From the NCBI GenBank assembly GCA_009377575.1, contig WHTU01000001.1, positions 62,001 through 126,000 of the forward strand: DNA of 64,000 bases, given 5' to 3'. Made by a program: the position numbers and the translations under genes. This stretch comes from Nitrososphaeraceae archaeon (GTDB taxonomy: Archaea > Thermoproteota > Nitrososphaeria > Nitrososphaerales > Nitrososphaeraceae). Positions 42,389 through 51,833 of the stretch are shown one piece after another (position 1 is the stretch's first letter; each line of letters begins with the position of its first letter). The notes beneath the pieces were generated by a model. The model did no database searches. It had not been told where the DNA came from and saw nothing but the letters and a program-made list of their open reading frames with translations.

Positions 42389-44044
42389 TTGATCAGGTCG
42401 AAACTAATCGAAATCCCAGAAGCAGAATATTCACTTCAGTACGATCTAGCTTGCAAGGAAATAGCAAAGAGAATAAGCGAAGGGGACGAATCCAAATTAA
42501 CCATCATTCCAAATATTTTAAGGCAAGTTTCGTCAGAATTTCATTTGAAACATCTCCCTCGACGCCATGATTTCCTGAAATATTTGCCAGAGAACTGTAC
42601 TTGGCGAAATACATTAAAGTTAAGGCCCATAAAAACGGCGTCAGGAGTTACTGTCGTAACCGTGATGGCTATGCCTCATCCATGTCCCCAAGGAAGATGC
42701 ATATATTGTCCAGGCGGGGTTGAGTTCAACACTCCTTTGAGTTATGTAGGATCTGAACCTGCCACTAAAATAGCTCAAGCTCATTCATACGATCCCTTTG
42801 AGCAGATAACAACTAAGTTGAATACTTTCGAGATAAATGGTCATGATACTGGCAAGATAGAACTAATCATAATAGGCGGGACTTTTCCATTTATGAAAGA
42901 AAAGTATCAACAGGATTTTGTAAAGGCTTGTTACGATGGACTAAATTCTGATTTGAAGCCAAAAAGATCTTCCACTCTGCAAGAAGCTATGAGTGCCAAT
43001 GAAACATCGAAACACAAATGTGTCGGATTAACAATCGAAACAAAACCTGATTACTGCAAACGAAGCCATATTGAAACGATGCTACACCTAGGAGTAACAA
43101 GAGTAGAAATTGGAGTGCAGTCGCTACGAAATGAAGTTTTTAGATTAACTAACCGAGGGCATAGCATAGATGATGTAATAGAATCATTCAAAACTGCAAG
43201 GAATGCAGGATTAAAAATAGTTGCACATATGATGCCTGGCCTACCCGGTTCATCTCCTAAAAAAGACTTAGAAGACCTACACCAACTTCTGTACGATCCT
43301 CGTTACAAACCTGACATGCTAAAAATATACCCTACGTTGGTATTAAGAAATACTGGATTACATAAGCTACACTGTAATGGGCAGTTTACTCCATATACTG
43401 ATGAAGAGATGTTAAAAATACTTGTTAATCTGAAAAAAAGAATTCCTCCATGGATTAGGATAATGAGGATCCAGAGGGAGATAGAAGCAAAGGATATAGT
43501 AGCTGGTCCTAAGGAGGGTAACCTTAGACAAATAGCCTTAGAAAGATTGTCCACAGAAGGTTATACATGCAAATGCATCAGATGCAGAGAAATAGGCTTA
43601 AGGCGCAAAGGCAGCATTGATAAAAATTCCGCTAAGTTAACCAGACTGGATTATACGGCAGCAGGTGGTCAAGAAATTTTCTTGTCTTATGAAACAGACG
43701 ATGGTTCGGCGTTAATGGGTTTTCTGAGATTAAGAAAGGTTGTTGGATCCGTTGACTCGGAACTCCATTCATATGTATGTGATGATAACCACACTCAAGT
43801 TGTAGCCGTTGTAAGAGAGCTCCACGTTTATGGGCAGATGCTCAATGTTGGAAGGAAAGCAAACAATCATTCATGGCAACATAGAGGTCTAGGTAGATTG
43901 CTAATGGCCGAAGCAGAGCAAATAGCTAAATCCGAATTTGGTGTGGACGCCTTATCAGTGATTAGTGCGGTAGGAACAAGGAAATACTATGAAAAGCTGG
44001 GTTATAAGCAGGACGGACATTATGTTACTAAATTACTGAAGTGA
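42389..44044 (+). CDS. elp3: Elp3, tRNA uridine(34) acetyltransferase (radical SAM + GNAT)
   Basis: Archaeal Elp3 alone modifies uridine 34 at C5 using acetyl-CoA and a radical-SAM cluster. Cys99, Cys104 and Cys107 (HPCPQGRCIYCPGGV) bind the 4Fe-4S cluster. ECAxxTKPDYC-like GLTIETKPDYCKRSHIE and VEIGVQS follow, then the C-terminal GNAT domain, residues about 390-551, with VVAVVRELHVYG and the acetyl-CoA loop WQHRGLGRLLM. The start is a TTG at 42389. The TGA stop overlaps the GTG start of lysS by four bases (GTGA), so they are coupled. Confidence 0.95.
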   Translation: MIRSKLIEIPEAEYSLQYDLACKEIAKRISEGDESKLTIIPNILRQVSSEFHLKHLPRRHDFLKYLPENCTWRNTLKLRPIKTASGVTVVTVMAMPHPCPQGRCIYCPGGVEFNTPLSYVGSEPATKIAQAHSYDPFEQITTKLNTFEINGHDTGKIELIIIGGTFPFMKEKYQQDFVKACYDGLNSDLKPKRSSTLQEAMSANETSKHKCVGLTIETKPDYCKRSHIETMLHLGVTRVEIGVQSLRNEVFRLTNRGHSIDDVIESFKTARNAGLKIVAHMMPGLPGSSPKKDLEDLHQLLYDPRYKPDMLKIYPTLVLRNTGLHKLHCNGQFTPYTDEEMLKILVNLKKRIPPWIRIMRIQREIEAKDIVAGPKEGNLRQIALERLSTEGYTCKCIRCREIGLRRKGSIDKNSAKLTRLDYTAAGGQEIFLSYETDDGSALMGFLRLRKVVGSVDSELHSYVCDDNHTQVVAVVRELHVYGQMLNVGRKANNHSWQHRGLGRLLMAEAEQIAKSEFGVDALSVISAVGTRKYYEKLGYKQDGHYVTKLLK

Positions 44045-45684
44045 AATTTTTGGATTCAGAAGTATTCATAGGAAAAGGAACGTGGCTTGACAAGGTTGCA
44101 CACGGGTTGATTGAGAGGGAGAAAAGACTGAACAGAAGCCTTGTCACAGTCAAAGTTGAGAGTGGCCTCGGGGCATCAGGAATACCCCACTTGGGAAGTT
44201 TAGGGGATGCTGTTAGGGCGTACGGCATCGCAATCGCGTTAAAAAGTATGGGTTATGACTCTCAGCTCCTAGCATATTCGGATGATATGGATGGGCTTCG
44301 TAAAGTCCCTTCTGGTCTATCGAAGGATTTGGCCTCATACATAGCGAAACCGGTATCAATCATCCCTGATCCGTTCGGATCTTGTCATGCTTCATATGGT
44401 GCCCATATGACCGGACTCCTGCTTGACGCTTTAGATAGGTTGGGAATAAAATATACCCATGTTAGCGGCCAGACGACTTACAAAAGCGGGCTTCTTGTAA
44501 ATCAGGTCGACACGATTCTCAAGAATCATGATAGAATTGGAAAGAAGATAGCCAAAATTGTTGGACAGGAAAAGTATGCGCGATCCCTTCCGTACTTTCC
44601 CATCTGTGATAAATGTGGAAGAGTATATGTTGCATCATCGAGAGAGTATTTTTCTGATAAACGTATGATAGATTACCACTGTGTGGGGACCAGGATAGGA
44701 GATGCTCACATAGAAGGTTGTGGTTACCATGGCGAAACATTCCTCGAAGAGGGAAATGGCAAATTGCCTTGGAAGATGGAATTTGCCGCTCGTTGGCAGG
44801 CGTTTGACATCAGATTTGAGGCATATGGAAAGGATATTTTGGATTCAGTAAGAATAAATGATTGGATATCTGATGAGATTTTGCAGTTTCCGCACCCCAT
44901 GCATATTAAATATGAAATGTTCCTGGATAAAGGGGGAAAGAAAATTAGCAAGTCGTCGGGAAACGTTTTGACTCCTCAGACATGGTTAAAATACGGAACT
45001 CCAGAATCTCTCCTCTTGTTATTATACAAACGCATCTCGGGCACTCGACATATAGGTGTAGATGATGTTCCAAATCTGATGGACGAATACGATTTCTATG
45101 AAGATGTTTTCTTTGGTGTCGTTAAAGAGGATAATACTGCCAAGCGTACAAAACTAAGAGGGATTTATGAATACATTCACCAACTGAAGCCTCCCACAAG
45201 CCCTTCCCTGCACGTACCGTACAGAATATTAGCGCAACAGGCTCTTTTGTTCAGAGAAGATGAAAACCAATTAAACAAAGTGTATGATCGATTGGTAAAG
45301 TATGGGTTAGTGAAGGAAAGGACCAATTCGCTGATTATGAAGATTCAAATGGCATCGAACTGGTCAAATGACTACCTATCATCAAGGCTTGTGAGTATAA
45401 ACCTCGATGTTTCCAGGACAGAACAAGAAGCATTGCTTGAACTGATTAAATATCTAAAAAATATAGACACTACAGTTGATAAGGATGAACTTGCTATGAC
45501 TATCCAATCTGAGATATTCTCGATCGCGCAAAGAAGAGGACTGCAACCAAAGGGATATTTCAAAATGCTCTATAAAATATTGATTAATGTGGAGAAAGGA
45601 CCACGTTTAGGAAATTACATGGTAGACATGGGTATCAAATGGGCCTACGAACAGCTCGATATCTTTTGCGCAAGGACGCATTAA
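44041..45684 (+). CDS. lysS: Lysyl-tRNA synthetase, class I
   Basis: The archaeal class I LysRS charges tRNA-Lys. ASGIPHLGSLGDAVRAYG near residue 45 holds the H-I-G-H equivalent, FPICDKCGRVYVAS a zinc-binding pair, and KISKSSGNVLTP the K-M-S-K-S equivalent (about 300-312). The 547-aa length agrees. The start is a GTG overlapping elp3. The pairing of a wobble-uridine modification enzyme with LysRS is notable because tRNA-Lys carries U34. Confidence 0.95.
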   Translation: MKFLDSEVFIGKGTWLDKVAHGLIEREKRLNRSLVTVKVESGLGASGIPHLGSLGDAVRAYGIAIALKSMGYDSQLLAYSDDMDGLRKVPSGLSKDLASYIAKPVSIIPDPFGSCHASYGAHMTGLLLDALDRLGIKYTHVSGQTTYKSGLLVNQVDTILKNHDRIGKKIAKIVGQEKYARSLPYFPICDKCGRVYVASSREYFSDKRMIDYHCVGTRIGDAHIEGCGYHGETFLEEGNGKLPWKMEFAARWQAFDIRFEAYGKDILDSVRINDWISDEILQFPHPMHIKYEMFLDKGGKKISKSSGNVLTPQTWLKYGTPESLLLLLYKRISGTRHIGVDDVPNLMDEYDFYEDVFFGVVKEDNTAKRTKLRGIYEYIHQLKPPTSPSLHVPYRILAQQALLFREDENQLNKVYDRLVKYGLVKERTNSLIMKIQMASNWSNDYLSSRLVSINLDVSRTEQEALLELIKYLKNIDTTVDKDELAMTIQSEIFSIAQRRGLQPKGYFKMLYKILINVEKGPRLGNYMVDMGIKWAYEQLDIFCARTH

Positions 45685-45757
45685 GAAGCCCCTTATAGCC
45701 TCCAACAGCATCCTTTGAAGCATGATGCAACAAGGTAAGCAGGAATTCGACAAGGCA

Positions 45758-45773
45758 GATGTATTTATACATC
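45758..45773 (+). promoter_or_regulatory. Palindromic TATA-like promoter candidate
   Basis: GATGTAT-TT-ATACATC is a perfect 7-bp inverted repeat with a TATA-like centre. A start would fall near 45792, before the structured stretch at 45849-46037. Its symmetry also allows reading on the other strand. Confidence 0.3.
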
Positions 45774-45791
45774 CGCTGGCAACTGCAAGTA

Positions 45792-46037
45792 GAATAAATT
45801 ATGATATTCTGACTATCGCCAAGTCATCGACCATGTAATATTGTCTCGTGAAACCTATAATATCTCCAAGTCGTACCGGTTTCATACTTGGAGAACAGGC
45901 CAGTTAGGTGCCATGATATTGTCATAGTGATAAGAATTGAGTGAATGGATTGGTATGGATTAAGGTATCTGTTCCTAAGTTACTAGGGGATAATAGGAAC
46001 ATCTGAAACTCGCATTATCAGCGGCTCCCAGATAATG
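45792..46037 (+). ncRNA. Candidate structured RNA with interleaved stems
   Basis: TGAAACC (45849-45855) can pair with GGTTTCA (45878-45884), and CTCCAAGT (45864-45871) with ACTTGGAG (45886-45893). The strands alternate, so the stems exclude each other or form a pseudoknot; one nucleotide between the two 3' strands makes alternation more likely. Two more hairpins follow at 45970-46001 and 46013-46037. The ends and the strand are guesses. It is not recognisable as RNase P or SRP RNA. Confidence 0.25.
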
Positions 46038-46391
46038 AAACCTGTGTATTCTACTATTATTGAGACCAGTCAGATACTCGCCCAATCTGTCCATTCTGTC
46101 GTGAGGCTCACAATTTTAATACCTATTCATGCATTGGAAAATGTTCTAGTTGTTATATGCTCTGTTCTCCTACAGTGAGGTAAAAGTTTCACTGGCACTG
46201 TCTGAATGCGCATAGAAGAATTTCTCTCGAAATCTCGTCAAGTAGATAGAATTGTAGGGATGAAGGTATCAGTAATTTTTGAATCAACTTAAACATTCAT
46301 CTCTTGGATTTCCAAAGAATGTCCAATTCATTTCAAACAAACAAACATTTTGAACTACACAGGAGCAAATTGATTATTTGCGTAAGGGCTA

Positions 46392-47498
46392 TTACAAGAT
46401 CCCTGACTCCCGTAGTTTTTGAGGAAGGTATGTTTCAGCTAAATATCTGAAACCATGCTTAAAGAATGCATCAAGTTCACATTTTTCCTTATTCTTCAGA
46501 AACAGACTCAATTCTTTTTGCCATTTCTTGTCCTTCAGCCATTGCTTCTTTTTCATGTCGATGGCCCTGTTCAGATCCTCTTCAGATGCCGCAAGTCGAG
46601 CGACTTCAGGGATATTATAGTCGTATATATCAGAAAACATCATGCCCAGTACCTTGGCATCTGGAGTGACTAGTCTATCGCTATCGTAGCTCAAAGATTC
46701 ACTGCCAATTTTGTACCTCAATGCTATCCCTAATCCCCAAGGGTCTGCATCTGCAAATACCACCACTGGTTTTTTCCACACTTCATTTAAGGTCTTCACC
46801 ATCATCCTGGTAGCCCTATCAGGCTCCCCAGACCCAGTCATCAAAATGGCATTGTATTTTTGGATGAATCCAGATTTTCTAATATTATTCAGAACAGTGT
46901 CTTTCTCCACAACCATAACAAAGTCAGCCTTTACATCGACTATCTCAACGTCCATGATATTTGTAGGAATCAACTGTGATGTTGCGCGACTTCCTAGATT
47001 GCAATCGATTATATCACCTCCGACGCGGAGAAGGATGGGGCCAGAAATCATTCCCTTCGGCTTCGAGGTAACAGAAAACTCTTCCCGTGGAACTCCAGTC
47101 AATAATTCAACGGCTTTGATAGCATCGTCAGATGCATCTTGGCTTGTCCAGAATTTTTGCTTATTCCCTTCATCTCCTACCGTGCTAAGGGTAGCGTAGT
47201 ACATCCCTCTAATAGTACTTTCCATTTCTTCATCCAACAATTTCCTAACAGCATTAGACATCACAATGTATTGTGAGAAGGTTGGGATTTTTTTGGTGGT
47301 ATCAGGACTAATGTGGACCGTCTTCGTTCCTATCGTAAGCATTCTTTTCTCTTCAGACCAAACTGTGTTATCATAGCCAATCTTTGTTATGTCTAGGGAA
47401 GGCATTTTTTTTTCAGAAAGAACATCCTTGCAAATGTCCTTCATGATTAGCTTTATCTTTCCTATCGTCTCTTTATGGCGTTTGGCTATAGCTGCCAT
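46392..47498 (-). CDS. top6A: DNA topoisomerase VI subunit A (Spo11 family)
   Basis: Subunit A cuts both DNA strands through a tyrosine and, with subunit B, passes a duplex to relax supercoils. Residues 95-108 (TIRGMYYATLSTVG) hold the catalytic tyrosine, probably Tyr100 or 101, and VVVFADADPWGLGIALRYK (about 245-265) is the toprim metal site. At 368 aa it is a normal length. The start ATG lies two bases behind the subunit B stop, so they are co-transcribed. Confidence 0.95.
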   Translation of the reverse strand: MAAIAKRHKETIGKIKLIMKDICKDVLSEKKMPSLDITKIGYDNTVWSEEKRMLTIGTKTVHISPDTTKKIPTFSQYIVMSNAVRKLLDEEMESTIRGMYYATLSTVGDEGNKQKFWTSQDASDDAIKAVELLTGVPREEFSVTSKPKGMISGPILLRVGGDIIDCNLGSRATSQLIPTNIMDVEIVDVKADFVMVVEKDTVLNNIRKSGFIQKYNAILMTGSGEPDRATRMMVKTLNEVWKKPVVVFADADPWGLGIALRYKIGSESLSYDSDRLVTPDAKVLGMMFSDIYDYNIPEVARLAASEEDLNRAIDMKKKQWLKDKKWQKELSLFLKNKEKCELDAFFKHGFRYLAETYLPQKLRESGIL

Positions 47499-47500
47499 GA

Positions 47501-49429
47501 TTAATCCAATTCCTCCGAAGATGTCATGAAATTCTCGATTTTCTCCTGTGTACTGCGTACATGTTTCAATTTTAATGATTTATTTGACTTGGCAACAAGA
47601 GATGTTTCTTTGGTCCTCGAATCTTTATGTGGTCCTTGAACATGATGGTTCTGTTCGGGCGCCTTGGGAACCTCAACTTTGGTGTTAGGTGTCCGCGGGT
47701 TAGAAGCTTCCCTTTTGACATGTTTATCAACCAAAGTCAAAAAACTATTGGTCAGATCCTCCGTGCTAATGTCAATAGATTCAGAAATTGCATTTACTAT
47801 CAAAGGTATATAATACTTATACAATTTGAGCCTGTTCTCTGCATCCTTTAAATGCATTTCGCGTCGTATCTGCTTACTTACCTTCCTGTAAAGGTCGCTC
47901 AGACAGGCTTTCATGTATTTTTTCAGTTCACCTTCTGATGCGATACTTTCTTTTCCTGCAGTCTTGTATGGAATCTTTGTAGAGCATATATGAAAAAATA
48001 TGTGAATAGGCAAGAGATCTATCGCACGATCTGAGCGAGAATCGAGACCGCTAAATTGTTCTTTAACCTGTTTTTTGGATACACCCATCTTGTTAAGTTC
48101 TACTTCTGAAATTACTTCTCTGGCGACATCAGATCCTTCATCATAAAGTAGTGGTATCTTGTTCGCAAATCGATAGAGTTTAAAATAGGAAAGATTACCC
48201 CCATAAGCAAGTCCGCATTCTACTATCGTTGGCCTGTTATTAATTATACATGCACGGGACGAATACCCCGTTAGTGTTGGTTTCATCTCTTTTGTTGATA
48301 TTCTTGGTTGTGAGTGGTCGTCTGAAATCAAGCTATCTTTCCTAGTAAAGATAGCTCTCTCAGTATTCATTCCAACTGTAAAGATTCGTTCTCCAATTGG
48401 GCTCAAATGGTCTACATTAGGGGATTGAAATTTAGTCTGCCTGCAAATATTTACAATCTTGATAAGCTCATGTTCACTATATTTATCAGCCTGTTTTACT
48501 TCAATGCCGGCATTTCTAATGATTTCTTTGGCCTTATCAGAAGATAACTTTTGAAAAGAATTGCATAATATCCCCTGTATCGTCGTCTTTTGAAGAGCAT
48601 GATTTCCGATTGCCTTCTTGAGTGTCTTTAAATCCATGTCTGAGGGATGTGGAAGAACCTCCTTGGCAGGTTCAGGCATAATAGTGGTCCGCCTATCAAA
48701 TGTGATCTTTCCGTCATCCGTTGAAAAGGATATCACAGCATAAGGATTTACAATGCTAGTCTGACTTATATAATCATATATCTTATTCTTGGTTATGGGG
48801 GAAAGTCGTCCTCTTAAAACTGCCTCTATTCGAAAACCGGAGTTTCCTCTGAAAAGAGATTCCTTAGGTTTAGCATCACGTCTTGTCAGTACTATTGGTT
48901 TATTGGTACCGATGTCTGTGCGTAACTCAAAATAATATTCAGTGGCCTCTTCAGCTGATTTTGACCATACTCGAAGAGGATGATCCGTATCTTTTGTAGA
49001 AAACGCTGCTATCATTTTTAGACCGACACCAAACAACCCTCGCTGTTGTAGTTCAACATATTTACCTGAGGTAAGGAATGAACAGACAGCAATCGATACC
49101 TTGTCCGAACGGATCCCAATCCCATTATCCTCACATGAAATCGACCACAGATCATTTAGAGGGTCTATCAGTTTGAGCGAAACTGCAATTTTTGGCAAGA
49201 TCCGATCGGTCTCGCATGAATCGAGTGAATTCTCGATGAGTTCTCTTATAGCCATATACAAAATTCGCTCTCCTGTAAATCCTGCTAAAGCAGAATTATC
49301 CACGAAGAACTCGGACTCAGCTTTTCTACTAAAGTTGATTTTAGCTTTGCTTTTGGTTTGAACTACCGATGATGATCCCGCCTGTGCAATCCTGGACGAA
49401 GCGATTTCAATAACGTTCTTAGATTTCAA
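47501..49429 (-). CDS. top6B: DNA topoisomerase VI subunit B
   Basis: The ATP-driven gate of topoisomerase VI has a GHKL ATPase domain: ELIENSLDSCETD (about 62-74, motif I), CEDNGIGI, and GLFGVGLKMIAAFS with the G-x-G-x-G-type loop. The H2TH and transducer domains follow, with the lysine switch region around residue 400-440. A C-terminal extension of about 80 residues after 560 is polar and rich in Lys, Pro and Thr and looks disordered. It precedes subunit A. Confidence 0.95.
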   Translation of the reverse strand: MKSKNVIEIASSRIAQAGSSSVVQTKSKAKINFSRKAESEFFVDNSALAGFTGERILYMAIRELIENSLDSCETDRILPKIAVSLKLIDPLNDLWSISCEDNGIGIRSDKVSIAVCSFLTSGKYVELQQRGLFGVGLKMIAAFSTKDTDHPLRVWSKSAEEATEYYFELRTDIGTNKPIVLTRRDAKPKESLFRGNSGFRIEAVLRGRLSPITKNKIYDYISQTSIVNPYAVISFSTDDGKITFDRRTTIMPEPAKEVLPHPSDMDLKTLKKAIGNHALQKTTIQGILCNSFQKLSSDKAKEIIRNAGIEVKQADKYSEHELIKIVNICRQTKFQSPNVDHLSPIGERIFTVGMNTERAIFTRKDSLISDDHSQPRISTKEMKPTLTGYSSRACIINNRPTIVECGLAYGGNLSYFKLYRFANKIPLLYDEGSDVAREVISEVELNKMGVSKKQVKEQFSGLDSRSDRAIDLLPIHIFFHICSTKIPYKTAGKESIASEGELKKYMKACLSDLYRKVSKQIRREMHLKDAENRLKLYKYYIPLIVNAISESIDISTEDLTNSFLTLVDKHVKREASNPRTPNTKVEVPKAPEQNHHVQGPHKDSRTKETSLVAKSNKSLKLKHVRSTQEKIENFMTSSEELD

Positions 49430-50327
49430 ACAGTCTCAATAATCAACGAACTAGATTTAACCTTTACCGAGAAGCGATGTATCCCATAACAGATGTAATA
49501 CATTAATATCGTTTATCACTGGAATTTCGATCAGAGTGTTGTTCGTGACATTATTCTTTAACGGCAGGAAAACCTGCGAATGCAACAAAAGACATAGTAT
49601 AAATTCGGAAACGGTCATTGAACGATGGTTGGGGCATGAAAAGTAAAATTTGATTCCGCCTTGTGTCGTATTTATACTTCGCATCTGAATGTCCGAATTA
49701 TGAAAATGAAGGAAGGAACTTATTTTTAACTCTCAAATTAATGATACTAGATCAAGCCTAATATACCTACAAAGGTAACAGAAGAGGGTGCACTGAACTA
49801 AGAAATCTTATATTACTGATAAGAGAACCCACAGGTGTATTTCAAAGGATACCAAGCAGATATTGGTTTGTCCGATTTACAGTTAAGTTCCTGGTCTCCA
49901 AAATACCAAAAGTAAGCCAATATATCTGTGGGAATTCTACCAAAAAAGCTGCCCCGACATTTACCACAGGAGATGACGACATCTTCAGACGAGGTAATCC
50001 CTATAGGAGACTCAGGCACATTGAACGACTCCAACTAATGGAATGAATATGTTTTTGCTGGGCGTAGGGTAATATTAGGGGATATGCCCCCTTCACTCAT
50101 AAAAAAACGTCATCACTAAATTTCGACTAGAGGTAAAGTTCGATGTGACGCTGCTGAAAGTAGGCTTCTATAGATCAAATTAAAGTCATGAGGGCGTATG
50201 GGTATAATTTCATTGTTCATTGGATCATTGCTCACTGAGGTCAAAGAATTGATAAAAATTAGAATATTTCGCTTATTGTAACCATCACGAGGAGTAGAAA
50301 AATTAACTGAGTGTGCTAAGAGATGAG
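49430..50327. other. 900-base gap with two doubtful small frames
   Basis: A minus-strand frame at 49457-49684 (75 aa, SCPNHRSMTVSEFILCLLLH) and one at 49813-50034 are the only candidates. No strong hairpin or tRNA was recognised except the tRNA-Thr at its right edge. The region upstream of topoisomerase VI B may hold its promoter. Confidence 0.3.
49813..50034 (-). CDS. Possible small cysteine-containing protein
   Basis: From a TTG start the frame encodes 73 aa. The sequence ISCGKCRGSFFGRIP has a C-x2-C pair, and further cysteines occur at QELNCKSD and KYTCGFS, so a small zinc or Fe-S site is possible. Aromatic residues (AYFWYFGDQ) sit in the middle. I do not recognise the family, and the unusual start makes the call uncertain. 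Confidence 0.35.
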   Translation of the reverse strand: MESFNVPESPIGITSSEDVVISCGKCRGSFFGRIPTDILAYFWYFGDQELNCKSDKPISAWYPLKYTCGFSYQ

Positions 50328-50400
50328 AGCCCTAGATGGGATTTGAACCCATGGCCTAGGGTTTACGAAACCCTCGCTCTGCCAGCTGAGCTACTAGGGC
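50328..50400 (-). tRNA. tRNA-Thr (CGT)
   Basis: On the minus strand GCCCTAG (50400-50394) pairs with CTAGGGC (50335-50329), discriminator T at 50328. The D arm starts TAGCTCAGCTGGCAGAGC. The anticodon stem AGGGT/ACCCT encloses TTCGTAA with anticodon CGT, and the T arm is ATGGG-TTCAAAT-CCCAT. It is 73 nt without intron or encoded CCA. U73 fits archaeal tRNA-Thr. Confidence 0.95.
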
Positions 50401-50420
50401 TCTAAATTTATGACAAGGAC

Positions 50421-50432
50421 ATTTTTATTTAA
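50421..50432 (-). promoter_or_regulatory. TATA box of tRNA-Thr
   Basis: Minus-strand TTAAATAAAAAT is centred about 26 nt before position 50401, giving a start at the tRNA 5' end. Confidence 0.5.
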
Positions 50433-50504
50433 TCCTTCACCTCTATAAACTGTGACGACTGATCACTGGAACACGAATAAATAGTTGATAGATAAAGCTC
50501 TATC

Positions 50505-51833
50505 ATGAAAGTATCCATTTCAGGAATCAGAGGCCAATATGGAAGGGATCTGCTATCTTCCGATGTTAGTAGATTCACGAGATCTTTTGCAGCGACATTA
50601 ATAAAGAGCAAAAATTCCTGTATTGTCTCGAGGGATACACGGCCATCAGGTCAAATCTTAGCATTTGTAACGTTAGCCGCGTTGTTGGAACAAGGAGTCG
50701 AAGTATTTTATCTTGATATTGCCCCTACTCCTATCGCATTCAGGGAAGCAAGGAGAAATAAAGGGGGAATAATGATAACAGCTTCACATAATCCTATAGA
50801 ATGGAATGGTCTGAAATTCATCTTGAATGGAAAAGGAATATCTGAGCAAGACCTAGAAGGTATACTTGCAGTTAAAGAGCATCTGCCATGCAAACCAGGA
50901 TCAGTATTTGAAATTACTTCCACATACGTGGATGACGCTTTGAACTTTATATCTAACAGAGATCATTCCCATAAAAAAAGGATAGGACTAGATCCAGGTG
51001 GTGGCGCCGCTTCTGGATACATAAACACGTTATTTCATGAATTAGGCCATGGATATTTAGGTATTAATGATGCGTACGGGATATCCTCAAGAGGAACCGA
51101 TCCAACAGTTGAAGACTTAAACGAGCTAGGGTCGTTGGTAACGAAGAATGGATTGTCGCTCGGATTTGCTTTTGACTTGGATGGGGACAGGGTAGTTGTA
51201 GTAGATAGATACGGTAGAAAAATGGAGCCAGACGCGACGCTGTTACTGTGTGTTGGTGCAGCAATCGAACAAGGTGCCCGGAAATTTGTAGTGAGTTTGG
51301 ACACTAGTCTCGCTCTAGAGAAGCTTATTGAATATTCTGGGGGCGAGATCGTGTACTCTAAAGTAGGAGAGGCAAATGTTGTTAGTAAAATGATAGAGAC
51401 AGGGGCTGATGCAGGGGGCGAAGGTAGCAGCGCTGGCTATATATCTCCCAATTTTAATATGTGTAGAGACGGATTGTTAGCAAGTGCCTTGATCTCGAGC
51501 TTAGAGGAAGAAAAACAAGAAGAATATCTTCGCTTCATACGAACTTACAAGCAGCAAAGATCTAAGGTTTATGTCACCAATTCAGCGAAATTCAAGATTG
51601 TCGACGAATTAGTTGAGCCTCTGAGAAAGATTGCTACTGAAACCATTCTCGACGATGGTGTAAAGGCACTCTTAGATGAGAATTCATGGATTCTAGTAAG
51701 ACCATCAAATACAGAGGATATTCTAAGGATTTCAGTGGAGTCGACCAGAAACAAAACCCATGATTTGTTCGAGTTCGTAAAGGCCAGGGTACTCGCCATC
51801 AATGAGAGAATCAAGGGAACAGCAGATTATTAA
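50505..51833 (+). CDS. Phosphohexomutase (phosphoglucosamine/phosphomannose mutase family)
   Basis: The enzyme moves phosphate between C1 and C6 of a hexose phosphate through a phosphoserine. Ser94 lies in GIMITASHNPIEWNG, the magnesium loop is DLDGDRVVVVD (about 222-232), and the sugar-phosphate site is RPSNTEDILRIS near the C-terminus. The 442-aa length matches archaeal GlmM/ManB proteins; the exact sugar cannot be told. The 3' end overlaps thiL by 32 nt. Confidence 0.88.
   Translation: MKVSISGIRGQYGRDLLSSDVSRFTRSFAATLIKSKNSCIVSRDTRPSGQILAFVTLAALLEQGVEVFYLDIAPTPIAFREARRNKGGIMITASHNPIEWNGLKFILNGKGISEQDLEGILAVKEHLPCKPGSVFEITSTYVDDALNFISNRDHSHKKRIGLDPGGGAASGYINTLFHELGHGYLGINDAYGISSRGTDPTVEDLNELGSLVTKNGLSLGFAFDLDGDRVVVVDRYGRKMEPDATLLLCVGAAIEQGARKFVVSLDTSLALEKLIEYSGGEIVYSKVGEANVVSKMIETGADAGGEGSSAGYISPNFNMCRDGLLASALISSLEEEKQEEYLRFIRTYKQQRSKVYVTNSAKFKIVDELVEPLRKIATETILDDGVKALLDENSWILVRPSNTEDILRISVESTRNKTHDLFEFVKARVLAINERIKGTADY

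Larger units (their letters stand above)
45685..46391. other. 700-base gap rich in inverted repeats, candidate ncRNA locus
   Basis: No coding frame is convincing. It holds a TATA-like palindrome at 45758-45773 and then, downstream, two interleaved inverted repeats (45849-45893), an 8-bp repeat (45970-46001) and 7-bp (46013-46037) and 6-bp (46173-46194) hairpins. Together they suggest a structured transcript; no known RNA family was recognised. Confidence 0.35.

Noticed and set aside
45792-46200. RNase P RNA or SRP RNA in the structured gap
   Set aside because: The conserved GGAAAGTCC and ACAGAA elements of RNase P and the S-domain loops of SRP RNA were not found on either strand.
49457-49684. 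75-codon minus-strand frame with a Cys-Pro-Asn-His stretch
   Set aside because: No supporting promoter, motif or neighbour; composition is not clearly protein-like, so it is only mentioned in the gap entry.
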